The translations under genes and the position numbers were made by a program. From the NCBI GenBank assembly GCA_963759095.1, contig CAVWYF010000023.1:124001-188000 (forward strand): a stretch of DNA of 64,000 bases, written 5' to 3'. This document shows, in pieces, positions 52,279 through 60,711 of the stretch. Below the pieces are notes generated by a model, which worked only from the letters and a program-made list of their open reading frames with translations, was not told where the DNA came from and did not search any database. How positions within the stretch are numbered: the first letter of the stretch is position 1; each line of letters starts with the position of its first letter. Source of the stretch: Anderseniella sp963759095 (GTDB lineage: Bacteria; Pseudomonadota; Alphaproteobacteria; Rhizobiales; Aestuariivirgaceae).

Positions 52279-53790
52279 ATGACACGCAAGGTTCTGCTGG
52301 CAGAGATCATGCACGAGACCAATACCTTTAACCGGATTGCCACAGTGAAGGCCGATTTTGAAACCCGGTACTGGCATGAAGGCACCCAGGCGGCATCTGT
52401 GCTTGCCGGCACCAATACAGAGATTGCCGGTTTCATAGAGGCGGCACAAACCTACGACTGGTCGATGGAGATTCCGCTTGCTGCATCCGCCAGTCCTTCC
52501 GGGCCGATGGCGGCTGATGACTGGGATCGTGTTAGGCAGCTGATCCTGGAACCGCTACAGGCAGGACAAGTTTTTGATGCGGTTGCACTGGTTCTGCACG
52601 GTTCGATGGTCACCGAGACCACGCTTGATGCCGAAGGTGATCTGCTGCGTGACGTGCGCGCGTTGGCAGGGGCCGACACGCTGATTGCAGCAACACTTGA
52701 TATGCACGCCAATGTATCACCGGCCATGATCGCGGCGGCTGACATGATGATGGCTTATCGCACTTATCCGCATGTGGATCAGCGTGAACGCGCGCTGCAT
52801 ATGGCGCAGATGATGGAAGATGTGCTGCAAGGCGCGCCACGACCTGAACTGATCATGGCGCGCATGCCGATGATGGATGCAGCCAATCACGGCCAGACAG
52901 CGGACGGGCAACCAATGCCGGCATTGCTGAAACTGGCAGAAACGGTGGAGGGTCGCGACGGCATCGTGTGTGCCTCGATCCAGATCGGGTTTCCATGGTC
53001 AGACGTGCCCGACATTGGCCCCAATGTGGTTGTGACAGCGACCGATGACCTGCAGGGACGTGCAGCGGCTGGGGAACTCATGCGGGCGGTGTGGCAAAGC
53101 CGCCATGACACACAACTTGAATTTGCCACACCGGCTGAGGCCATGGCGCTGGCAGGATGCGGCAAGGCCGGGAACAAGCCGCTTGTTCTGGCTGATTTTG
53201 CCGACAACCCGGCAGGCGGTGCCTATGGGGACAGTCCCAACCTGCTGCGCGCCATGATTGCTCAAGGGCTGGAGCGAGCAGCCTTTGCCACGATAAGCGA
53301 TCCGGCCAGTGTTGAACGGGCCGCAAATGCCGGTGTGGGCGCAAAGGTTCAACTCTCACTGGGCGGCAAGGGCGCGCCGGAGTTGACACCGCCGCTGGAG
53401 GTCGAGGCGGAGGTGGTCAACCTGACGGATGGCGAATTCATCTGCGCCGGGCCCATGTGGCAAGGCGTGACGTTTTCCATGGGCGCAACGGCGGTGATGC
53501 GCATTGGCGGGATTGAGGTGATTGTCTCCTCCGTACCGACGGCCGTCATGGACCTGAATGTGTTCAGGTCGGTTGGTGTTGCTCCCGAAAAGCTGACCAC
53601 AATTGGCCTGAAAAGCCGCAATCATTTCAAGGCGGCCTATGGCCCTATTGCGCGTGAAACCCTGCTGGTCGATGCCGGTGGTATTGCGTCCATGCAGTTG
53701 CGGGAGTTGACCTATCGGAATATTCCAAGGCCGATATGGCCGCTGGAAAATTCAGACCTTGTTAAGGATTTGCTCACAATGCAGCCATAG
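52279..53790 (+). CDS. M81-family metallopeptidase (MlrC-like)
   Basis: 503 residues from the ATG at 52279, one base after the GNAT stop. N-terminal VLLAEIMHETNTFNRIATV, then VLHGSMVTETTLDAEG, ATLDMHANVSPAM and AYRTYPHVDQRERA are the metal-binding motifs of the MlrC family; the C-terminal domain begins KPLVLADFADNPAGGAYGDS. The founding member degrades linearised microcystin, but most relatives probably act on other small peptides or amides. Co-transcribed with the acetyltransferase. Confidence 0.88.
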   Translation: MTRKVLLAEIMHETNTFNRIATVKADFETRYWHEGTQAASVLAGTNTEIAGFIEAAQTYDWSMEIPLAASASPSGPMAADDWDRVRQLILEPLQAGQVFDAVALVLHGSMVTETTLDAEGDLLRDVRALAGADTLIAATLDMHANVSPAMIAAADMMMAYRTYPHVDQRERALHMAQMMEDVLQGAPRPELIMARMPMMDAANHGQTADGQPMPALLKLAETVEGRDGIVCASIQIGFPWSDVPDIGPNVVVTATDDLQGRAAAGELMRAVWQSRHDTQLEFATPAEAMALAGCGKAGNKPLVLADFADNPAGGAYGDSPNLLRAMIAQGLERAAFATISDPASVERAANAGVGAKVQLSLGGKGAPELTPPLEVEAEVVNLTDGEFICAGPMWQGVTFSMGATAVMRIGGIEVIVSSVPTAVMDLNVFRSVGVAPEKLTTIGLKSRNHFKAAYGPIARETLLVDAGGIASMQLRELTYRNIPRPIWPLENSDLVKDLLTMQP

Positions 53791-53844
53791 AATCCCGATA
53801 TTCCCGATAGCTAAAGGGGCATTTCCACCGGAGGAGGGGAAATC

Positions 53845-54360
53845 GTGTATTCTACAGCTTTGAAATCTCTAGTCGTTGCGGCACTTGGTGCCACTGTATT
53901 CATGACTACCATAGATACGGCGTCGGCCAGGGACGGCCGCTGTCATCGTGAAGCAAAGCGCTATGCGGACAGCCGCATTGACCGTGGCGAATCTGCATTG
54001 GGCAGTGCCGTTGGCGGAGCCGCGATCGGAGCCATAATCGGCGGTGTGCTTGGTGGCGGCAAGGGAGCTGGCAAAGGGGCCATAATTGGCGGTTCTACCG
54101 GCGCAGTCGGCAGTGCGGTTGGTACAGCCGGGCCATGGCAGCGCCACTATGACCGTGCCTATGACGATTGTATCGATCAATACGAACCTGTCCGTGCGCC
54201 GGTACGTGAAGAACCCGTCAGGCTCTATAACGATGATGCAATAGAACCCTGGACAGACGAGTGGTTCGATTACTGCCGCGCCAGGTACCGTTCATTCAAA
54301 CCGCGCACCGGTACCTACACCGGGTATGACGGCATCAAGTATTTCTGTCAGGCTCAGTAA
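53845..54360 (+). CDS. BA14K-domain exported protein with glycine zipper
   Basis: 171 residues from a GTG at 53845 with a strong GGAGGAGGGG ribosome site. Signal peptide about residues 1-28 (ending TASA). Residues 50-92 are a glycine zipper (AIGAIIGGVLGGGKGAGKGA) that could insert in membrane. The C-terminus WFDYCRARYRSFKPRTGTY and YDGIKYFC is a BA14K motif, known from a Brucella immunoreactive protein and common in Rhizobiales. Four cysteines. Followed by a terminator. Confidence 0.83.
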   Translation: MYSTALKSLVVAALGATVFMTTIDTASARDGRCHREAKRYADSRIDRGESALGSAVGGAAIGAIIGGVLGGGKGAGKGAIIGGSTGAVGSAVGTAGPWQRHYDRAYDDCIDQYEPVRAPVREEPVRLYNDDAIEPWTDEWFDYCRARYRSFKPRTGTYTGYDGIKYFCQAQ

Positions 54361-54388
54361 GCCACACCGGCAGTCAATATTGAGCTTT

Positions 54389-54422
54389 GCGGCGGTCAGG
54401 GAAACCTGACTGCCGCTTTTTT
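54389..54422 (+). terminator. Rho-independent terminator of the BA14K gene
   Basis: GCGGCGGTCAGG pairs with CCTGACTGCCGC (one G-T pair) around a GAAA loop and is followed by six T. It lies 28 bases after the stop and next to the convergent cupin gene. Confidence 0.88.
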
Positions 54423-54429
54423 ATGTAAA

Positions 54430-54900
54430 TCAATAAGGCGTGCCGTCCTTGCGGGTAAACTGCACGTGTTTGTAACGGTTCGGCTTACAATGCAGGTCGA
54501 CATCGGGGTAATTACCCTCGTCGCGATCATCGCGGCTGCCAACCTCCAGAATTGTTGCCGGTCTGGAAGAACGGTTTTCTATGCAGTGGCCGTCCTCTAC
54601 ACCGGCGGGAAATCCGGCGCACATACCCCTGGTTAACACTTGTGTTCCGTTGCCGGTCACCAGCGTCACTTCGCCGTCCAGCACATAGATGAACTCGTCT
54701 TCATGCGAATGCCAGTGTCTGAGCGACGTAGCGCCGTCGGGATCCAGTTCGGTGATGTTGATCCCGAACTGGTTCAGGCCCAGCGCGCCGGTCAGCATCT
54801 TCTTTGCCCGTCCTGCAGTTGATACGTTGAAAGGAGCCGGATAACCGGATCCGACCTTTGCTTCAATCAGGGCAGGGTCAAGAGCGGGTGACTTCAGCAT
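54430..54900 (-). CDS. Cupin-domain protein
   Basis: 156 residues from the ATG at 54900 (GGAG 8 bases upstream). Single cupin barrel: metal-binding motif 1 HWHSHEDEFIYVLDGEVTL, motif 2 MCAGFPAGVEDGHCIENRSS, with the histidines and glutamate in place. Ends with a short FTRKDGTPY tail. No neighbours on its strand. Likely a metal-dependent dioxygenase, isomerase or sensor; the substrate cannot be read. Confidence 0.83.
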   Translation of the reverse strand: MLKSPALDPALIEAKVGSGYPAPFNVSTAGRAKKMLTGALGLNQFGINITELDPDGATSLRHWHSHEDEFIYVLDGEVTLVTGNGTQVLTRGMCAGFPAGVEDGHCIENRSSRPATILEVGSRDDRDEGNYPDVDLHCKPNRYKHVQFTRKDGTPY

Positions 54901-55083
54901 GATAATCTCCTTGTATTGTAGTTGTGTTTTGTGATGCCACACAGTCGGGCCGATTTGCCAGTTAAGCCTGTTTCTTAACGACGTTTTTGTTTGCTTTTCG
55001 CGTCACTCGATCGTTAAGAAGTCATTAACAAACTCGTCGGTAGACTGATGATATAGAGTTCAAACCATACGAGTGAGCGGGAC

Positions 55084-55450
55084 ATGAGGTTTGGTCGGAC
55101 CATATTGGCAATTATTTTTTTCTTCTGTCTGATGGGGATGGATGCGTCCGCAAATGACAGGCAATTGTGTCTTGAAGACACGTTACGAGGCGACCTTGAT
55201 ACGGTTTCCGGTGCCTGGGCCCAAGCACAAAACTCGATACAGGTATCGCCTTGATCAGGCCATGGCTGATATTGCACTGGCCACTGCACACGGAAATCTG
55301 AAGATGATACTCCAGTTGCAGGTCAAACTGCGCAATGCCGGCCAAACAGGTGTTGAAATAAACGGCGAGTTTGATGCCGCAACCAAGGCGGGATTGATTG
55401 ACTGCATGTCCGACAAGGAATGCGGTGCGCGTCTTGGTACGCCAATCTAG
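55084..55450 (+). pseudogene. Small exported peptidoglycan-binding-like protein, probably frameshifted
   Basis: One frame opens at ATG 55084 with a good signal peptide (GRTILAIIFFFCLMGMDASA) and a short mature start, but stops near 55254. The next frame carries a plausible C-terminal continuation (MADIALATAHGNLKMILQLQ, then GEFDAATKAGLIDCMSD) that resembles a peptidoglycan-binding-type repeat and ends at 55450. Joining them needs a single-base shift between about 55200 and 55255. Neither half is convincing alone, so a frameshifted gene or sequencing error is the simplest reading. Confidence 0.45.
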
Positions 55451-55519
55451 GTTACTTTCTGTGACTGCGCCCGCAGGACTGCTATGGTTGGTGTGAGCTA
55501 CCATCAATGGAGTTTGCAC

Positions 55520-56545
55520 ATGGGCGATGCAATAAAGGTCGTGCGCACGGACCGGGAACTGGAATGCCCGCAGATCGACGGGCATTTCCGCGACAGTGGT
55601 GCGGCACTGGTGCTGTTGCCGGATGATGTGAGCGAAGATGAACTGGTTGCAGAGACGCAAGACGCCGACTTGCTGCTGATGTGTTATACGCCGATCACCG
55701 AGCGGGTTTTTACCAATGCCACGCGTTTGAAAGGCGTCGTCAAGTACGGGGTCGGCATCGACGCGATCGATTTTGCAGCGGCAAACGCTGCCGAGGTCCC
55801 GGTGGTCAACATTCCCGAATATGCCGAGGAAACCGTGGCGGAAGGCGCCTTTGCGCTGATGATCGCGCTGGCGAAAAAACTTGTGCCGCTGCAACGGACC
55901 ATGCGTCGTTATGGATGGGCCTGGCCCGAAAACGCATGGCTGGGCAATGACATCGCCGGCAAGACTGTCGGCCTGGTCGGCGTGGGCCGGATCGGCAAGA
56001 GCATGGCGCGTATGGCCGGAGCCGGCCTCCGTGCCCGGGTGATCGGCTACGACCCGTCTGCGAGCAAGGAAGAGATGGCAGCAGCGGGTGTAGAAAAGGT
56101 CGACAACCTGCATGACATGCTGGCGCAGTGTGATTTCGTGTCCATGCATTGTGTCCTGAAGCCGGAAACCCGTCACCTGATCGGCGAGGCAGAATTGCGC
56201 TGCATGAAACGATCAGCATTTCTGATCAATTCAGCGCGTGGAGCGCTCGTCGATGAGGCAGCTCTGCTGTCCGCGCTGAAGGAAAACGGTATTGCCGGAG
56301 CCGGGCTGGATGTGTTCAGCCAGGAACCGCTCAGCCTGAGCGGTCATCCCCTGAGCGAACTTTTCGAGATGGATAATGTCCTGCTCAGCCCGCATCTGAC
56401 CTTCTATACGCATGAGGCAATGCAGCGCCTGGAAGAAGAGGTCCTGGAGCGGTGCAAGGAAATTCTGAACGGCCAACCTGTGCTGGTGAAGTCGCGCGAC
56501 GCCCGTCTGATGTCGCAGCAGCACGGTGTAGTGTTCGGCAGTTAG
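55520..56545 (+). CDS. D-isomer-specific 2-hydroxyacid dehydrogenase
   Basis: 341 residues from the ATG at 55520, which has GGAG 8 bases upstream; an ATG at 55484 lacks one. NAD fold KTVGLVGVGRIGKSMARMAG, catalytic Arg in INSARGALVDE and His in LLSPHLTFYTHEAM. Substrate-binding N-terminal part includes VKYGVGIDAIDFAAAN. Relatives use glyoxylate, hydroxypyruvate or phosphoglycerate; nothing here separates them, though the nearby serB would allow a serine-pathway link. Confidence 0.87.
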   Translation: MGDAIKVVRTDRELECPQIDGHFRDSGAALVLLPDDVSEDELVAETQDADLLLMCYTPITERVFTNATRLKGVVKYGVGIDAIDFAAANAAEVPVVNIPEYAEETVAEGAFALMIALAKKLVPLQRTMRRYGWAWPENAWLGNDIAGKTVGLVGVGRIGKSMARMAGAGLRARVIGYDPSASKEEMAAAGVEKVDNLHDMLAQCDFVSMHCVLKPETRHLIGEAELRCMKRSAFLINSARGALVDEAALLSALKENGIAGAGLDVFSQEPLSLSGHPLSELFEMDNVLLSPHLTFYTHEAMQRLEEEVLERCKEILNGQPVLVKSRDARLMSQQHGVVFGS

Positions 56546-56593
56546 GGCGCGCAAGAAATTTGCGCCAGCTTAAGAATAAAACCCGTTCGCAGG

Positions 56594-56622
56594 TTGACGT
56601 CAGTAAAATATTGCGCTTATGG
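56594..56622 (+). promoter_or_regulatory. Sigma70-type promoter of the ilvB leader
   Basis: TTGACG at 56594..56599 and TTATGG at 56617..56622 are spaced by 17 bases. Transcription would start near 56629, almost at the leader ATG (56631), so the leader RNA would have little or no 5' untranslated region. Confidence 0.6.
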
Positions 56623-56630
56623 TCGCGACC

Positions 56631-56681
56631 ATGAAAAAAATTCTAGTAGTGGTACGAACGCGCTCCGCCGGGTCAGTCTGA
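56631..56681 (+). CDS. ilvB leader peptide
   Basis: A 16-residue frame, MKKILVVVRTRSAGSV then TGA, holding consecutive Ile-Leu-Val-Val-Val codons. These are the end products of the branched-chain pathway, as expected of a transcription-attenuation leader. No Shine-Dalgarno is seen and the predicted transcription start is 2 bases before the ATG, so it may be translated leaderless. Known branched-chain leaders work by ribosome stalling when the amino acids are short. Confidence 0.78.
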   Translation: MKKILVVVRTRSAGSV

Positions 56682-56733
56682 ACTGACCTGAATAAGGTGG
56701 TGCGCGAAAATGGCTCCCTCGGGGGCCTTTTTT
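56671..56733 (+). promoter_or_regulatory. ilvB attenuator: leader hairpins and terminator
   Basis: Hairpin GGTCAGT/ACTGACC (56671..56688) overlaps the leader stop. Downstream, GGCTCC/GGGGCC with a CTCG loop followed by TTTTTT (56712..56733) is the terminator. A competing pairing is possible between CGCGCTCCGCC (56659..56669) and GGTGGTGCGCG (56696..56706), with 9 of 11 positions complementary. Together these make a classical attenuation switch 37 bases before ilvB. Confidence 0.75.
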
Positions 56734-56769
56734 ATTGTCTGAAGCGAGCCTAAAAGAGAACCTGGAACG

Positions 56770-58581
56770 ATGAACATAAAAGCAGAGTCCGAGACCATGA
56801 CAGCAAACGCCCAAGAAGCCGAGATGATGACAGGTGCCGAGATTGTGCTGCGGGCGCTAAAGGACCAGGGCGTGGAGCACATGTTCGGATATCCAGGCGG
56901 GGCGGTGTTGCCGATCTATGACGAGATTTTCCAGCAGGATGATGTCGAGCATATTCTGGTGCGTCATGAGCAGGGTGCGACCCATGCGGCAGAAGGCTAT
57001 GCGCGCTCCACCGGCAAGTGCGGCGTGGTTCTGGTGACATCGGGTCCCGGCGCGACAAACGCGGTTACCGGGCTGACCGATGCCCTGATGGATTCCATCC
57101 CGATGGTCTGCATCACCGGCCAGGTGCCGACGCACCTGATCGGCAATGACGCATTCCAGGAGTGCGACACGGTTGGCATCACGCGGCCGTGCACCAAGCA
57201 CAATTACCTTGTCAAGGACGTGAACGATCTGGCGCGCATCATGCATGAGGCGTTTTATGTGGCGACGCACGGCAGACCGGGTCCGGTCGTTGTCGATATT
57301 CCCAAGGACGTGCAGTTTGCCACCGGGACCTATATCAAGCCGGACAATATCGAGCACAAGACCTACAAGCCCCGCACTGAAGGCGATGCGGTGGCCGTGG
57401 AAGCCGCTGTTGAAGTGATGATGAATGCCAAGCGGCCGGTGTTCTACACCGGTGGCGGTATCATCAATTCCGGCCCGGATGCATCCAACCTGCTGCGCCA
57501 ACTGGTGCGCATGACCGGGTATCCGATCACCTCAACCCTGATGGGTCTGGGAGCCTATCCGGCATCCGACAGGCAGTGGCTGGGCATGCTGGGCATGCAC
57601 GGCACCTACGAAGCCAATATGGCGATGCATGATTGCGATGTGATGATCTGCCTGGGTGCCCGGTTTGATGATCGCATCACCGGCAGGACCGATGCCTTCT
57701 CGCCAGACTCCATAAAGATCCACGTGGATATTGACGCTTCGTCCATCAACAAGACGATCAAGGTGAATATTCCCATTGTGGGGGATGTCGGTACCGTTAT
57801 GGCGCAGATGATCAGGGCGTGGAAAGCGCGTAGTGGCCAGCCCGACGAGCACGCCCTGCAAAGCTGGTGGAACTCGATCAACACCTGGCGCAATGTCGAG
57901 TGCCTGAAGTACAAGCCGAACAAGCATGTGATCATGCCGCAATACGCCATTGAGCGGCTGTATGAGCTGACCAAGGACCGTGACACCTATATCACCACGG
58001 AGGTCGGCCAGCACCAGATGTGGGCGGCGCAGTTCTACAGGTTTGAAGAGCCGAACCGCTGGATGACATCGGGCGGGCTGGGCACCATGGGCTACGGCTT
58101 GCCGGCAGCACTTGGTGTGCAGGTAGCGCATCGCGATGCACTGGTTATCGATATTGCCGGTGATGCATCGGTTCAGATGGTGATCCAGGAAATGTCGAGC
58201 GCGGTTCAGTATGAACTGCCGTTCAAGATATTCATCCTGAACAATTCGCATATGGGCATGGTGCGCCAGTGGCAGCAATTGCTGCACGGCAACCGGCTGT
58301 CACATTCATATACCGAAGCCATGCCGGATTTTGTGAAGCTGGCGGAAGCTTACGGGGCAACCGGTATTCGCTGCACCAAGCCGGATGAACTGGATGATGC
58401 CATCAGCAAGATGATCGACACGCCCGGCCCGGTGATTTTCGATTGCGTAGTGGCAAGCCTGGCCAACTGCTTCCCGATGATCCCGTCCGGCAAGGCGCAC
58501 AATGAAATGCTGCTGGGTGAAGATGTGTCTGACGAGGAAGTTGGCTCTGCCATCGACAAGGAAGGCAAGATGCTGGTTTAA
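56770..58581 (+). CDS. ilvB: Acetolactate synthase large subunit
   Basis: 603 residues. Thiamine-diphosphate enzyme for valine, leucine and isoleucine synthesis. EHMFGYPGGAVLPIYDEIF and LVRHEQGATHAAEGYAR (catalytic Glu), middle domain with FAD-contact residues, and the ThDP motif IAGDASVQMVIQEM...FILNNSHMGMVRQW. It follows the attenuator and precedes the small subunit, but an EamA transporter gene lies in between. Confidence 0.96.
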   Translation: MNIKAESETMTANAQEAEMMTGAEIVLRALKDQGVEHMFGYPGGAVLPIYDEIFQQDDVEHILVRHEQGATHAAEGYARSTGKCGVVLVTSGPGATNAVTGLTDALMDSIPMVCITGQVPTHLIGNDAFQECDTVGITRPCTKHNYLVKDVNDLARIMHEAFYVATHGRPGPVVVDIPKDVQFATGTYIKPDNIEHKTYKPRTEGDAVAVEAAVEVMMNAKRPVFYTGGGIINSGPDASNLLRQLVRMTGYPITSTLMGLGAYPASDRQWLGMLGMHGTYEANMAMHDCDVMICLGARFDDRITGRTDAFSPDSIKIHVDIDASSINKTIKVNIPIVGDVGTVMAQMIRAWKARSGQPDEHALQSWWNSINTWRNVECLKYKPNKHVIMPQYAIERLYELTKDRDTYITTEVGQHQMWAAQFYRFEEPNRWMTSGGLGTMGYGLPAALGVQVAHRDALVIDIAGDASVQMVIQEMSSAVQYELPFKIFILNNSHMGMVRQWQQLLHGNRLSHSYTEAMPDFVKLAEAYGATGIRCTKPDELDDAISKMIDTPGPVIFDCVVASLANCFPMIPSGKAHNEMLLGEDVSDEEVGSAIDKEGKMLV

Positions 58582-58602
58582 GAACCGGCACGGACACCCC
58601 TT

Positions 58603-59532
58603 ATGGCGCATCGTCTACCAAACGCAGGTGATTACGGATTGCTGTTGTTATTGTCAGCCATCTGGGGGTCGTCGTTTGTCTTCATCAAGGTCGGTGTCGA
58701 CGAAGTGCCACCGGTTACCATGACGGCGATAAGACTGGCACTGGCAGCGTTGTTCCTGTTGCTGGTGATGGCCGTGACAAAGCGGTCATTTCCGAAGGGC
58801 AGGACTATCTGGTGGATGCTGGCGGCCAGTGCTGTCACCGGCAATGCGCTGCCGTTCTGTCTGATTGCCTGGGGGCAACAGGTTATCCCGCCCGGCACGA
58901 CTGCCATTTTGATGGGCGTGATGCCGCTGATCACCATGGTGCTGGCACATGTCTTTACGGTTGATGAAAAACTGAACTCGCGCAAGGTTACGGGCATGGT
59001 GGTTGGCCTGCTGGGCTTGTGTGTGCTGGTCGGGCAGGCGGCATTGCATGGGCTGACCGCTGATCTTGTCGCCATGCTGGCATTGCTGGTTGCCGCGGCC
59101 AGTTATGGCTTCAATGCGGTTTTGATCCGGCGCATGCAGGCACCGGACAAGATCGCTGCCGTGACCATGATCATATTGTTGTCTGCCGTCATGGTGGTGC
59201 CGTTTGCCTTCATGCTGGAAGACCCGCTGGCGGTTGAGGCAGGCGTTACGGCATGGTCTGCGGTTGTGACACTGGGCGTGCTGCATGCGGCGATTGCAAC
59301 ATTGATCATGTTTGCGATTATTGGCCGGGCCGGGGCGAGTTTTTTCAGTCAGCTCAATCTGCTGGTGCCGATTGCCGGCGTCATGTGGGCTGCATTGCTG
59401 TTTTCAGAAATTCCGGGACCGAATGCGCTGGCAGCACTTGGTCTCATCATATTGGGTATATTGATAGCGAAAGGCGGGCTGGCACTTGGAAATCCTGCCC
59501 CTGTCGCTGAAAAGGGAGCTGCAAAGCCATGA
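58603..59532 (+). CDS. EamA-family (DMT) transporter inside the ilvB-ilvN operon
   Basis: 309 residues, about ten membrane helices in two EamA repeats (LLLLSAIWGSSFVFIKVGVD at the start; VAMLALLVAAASYGFNAVLI mid-protein). It begins 22 bases after ilvB and overlaps the ilvN ATG (ATGA), so it must be co-expressed with acetolactate synthase. Export of a branched-chain amino acid or keto-acid precursor is plausible from context alone. Confidence 0.87.
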   Translation: MAHRLPNAGDYGLLLLLSAIWGSSFVFIKVGVDEVPPVTMTAIRLALAALFLLLVMAVTKRSFPKGRTIWWMLAASAVTGNALPFCLIAWGQQVIPPGTTAILMGVMPLITMVLAHVFTVDEKLNSRKVTGMVVGLLGLCVLVGQAALHGLTADLVAMLALLVAAASYGFNAVLIRRMQAPDKIAAVTMIILLSAVMVVPFAFMLEDPLAVEAGVTAWSAVVTLGVLHAAIATLIMFAIIGRAGASFFSQLNLLVPIAGVMWAALLFSEIPGPNALAALGLIILGILIAKGGLALGNPAPVAEKGAAKP

Positions 59533-60083
59533 GCACACAACAACCCGCTTCGGCGTATTTTCTTGATGACACCAAGGACCCGATCGAAAAGCACACATTG
59601 TCCATCGTGGTGGACAATGAACCGGGTGTCCTGGCCAGGGTCATCGGGCTGTTCTCCGGCCGTGGTTACAATATTGAAAGCCTCACGGTATCTGAAACCG
59701 AACATGAGGCCCATATTTCACGCATTACCATTGTCACATCCGGCACGGCCGAAGTGCTGGTCCAGATCAAGGCGCAGCTTGAACGTATGGTGCCTGTGCA
59801 TTCGGTTGCTGACCTTACCGTAATCGGTGAAGCCATCGAGCGTGAGTTGGCGCTGATCAAGGTGGCCGGCGAAGGCGAACACCGCATGGAAGCCCTGCGC
59901 CTGGCGGATGCTTTCCGGGCACGGGTTGTCGACGTCACCCAGAATTCCTTCGTGTTCGAGATAACCGGCAAGTCACGCAAGGTGGAGCAGTTCATCTCGC
60001 TGATGCAGCCAATCGGCCTGACGGAAGTAGTGCGCACCGGCGTCACCGCAATTTCACGCGGGCCCGAAGCTCTGAAAGTCTGA
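59529..60083 (+). CDS. ilvN: Acetolactate synthase small (regulatory) subunit
   Basis: 184 residues. N-terminal ACT domain HTLSIVVDNEPGVLARVIGL and FSGRGYNIESLTVSETEHEA, which binds valine for feedback inhibition, and the C-terminal domain with RVVDVTQNSFVFEITGKSRK. Also called ilvH. Regulates the IlvB catalytic subunit. Confidence 0.95.
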   Translation: MSTQQPASAYFLDDTKDPIEKHTLSIVVDNEPGVLARVIGLFSGRGYNIESLTVSETEHEAHISRITIVTSGTAEVLVQIKAQLERMVPVHSVADLTVIGEAIERELALIKVAGEGEHRMEALRLADAFRARVVDVTQNSFVFEITGKSRKVEQFISLMQPIGLTEVVRTGVTAISRGPEALKV

Positions 60084-60091
60084 GGCCTCTC

Positions 60092-60688
60092 GTGGAGCTG
60101 GGAATTCTTGTGTCACTGATCGGGTTTGCTTTTGCGACCTCCGCGACACCTGGCCCAAACACACTGATGCTGCTTGCGTCGGGCGTGAACCACGGGTTCC
60201 GCAGAACCATCCCGCACATGCTGGGGATCGGGGTCGGGTTTCTGGCCCTGTTGCTGTGTGTCGGTTTTGGACTTGGTGCGCTGCTTGAACAGGTGCCGAC
60301 TTTATACCTTGCCCTCAAGTTTATGGGCGGTGCCTACCTTGTCTATCTGGCCTGGCGCATCGCCATGGCCCGGTCAATTGGCGAAGGCGGCAGGGCAGGT
60401 GCACGGCCGATGAGCTTTGTTGAAGCTGCAGCCTTTCAGTGGGTCAATCCGAAAGCCTGGGTGATGGCCATTGCAGCCATGGCCACTTTCACCAACGCCA
60501 ACAATCTCACCTTGTCCACGATACTGGTTGCGCTGGTGTTTTTCTTCGTGAATATTCCATCGGCGTCGATCTGGACGGTGTGTGGCGCGATGTTGCGGGA
60601 GTGGCTGAACCATCCCACAAGGTTGAAAGTGTTCAATATATCGATGGCAATCTTGCTTGTTGTCAGCTTGTGGCCGATGCTGCGGTAA
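60092..60688 (+). CDS. LysE-family amino acid exporter
   Basis: 198 residues with about six membrane helices. The family signature ATSATPGPNTLMLLASGVNHG is near the N-terminus (GTG start at 60092), followed by FMGGAYLVYLAWR and FQWVNPKAW. Eight bases after ilvN, so probably in the same transcript; export of a branched-chain amino acid or homoserine-like compound is possible but unproven. Confidence 0.87.
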   Translation: MELGILVSLIGFAFATSATPGPNTLMLLASGVNHGFRRTIPHMLGIGVGFLALLLCVGFGLGALLEQVPTLYLALKFMGGAYLVYLAWRIAMARSIGEGGRAGARPMSFVEAAAFQWVNPKAWVMAIAAMATFTNANNLTLSTILVALVFFFVNIPSASIWTVCGAMLREWLNHPTRLKVFNISMAILLVVSLWPMLR

Positions 60689-60711
60689 CTGTTGAACAAC
60701 GGATGTGCACC

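Noticed and set aside
55112..56176. Open frame of 354 codons on the minus strand
   Set aside because: Antisense to the 2-hydroxyacid dehydrogenase, which has all its catalytic motifs.
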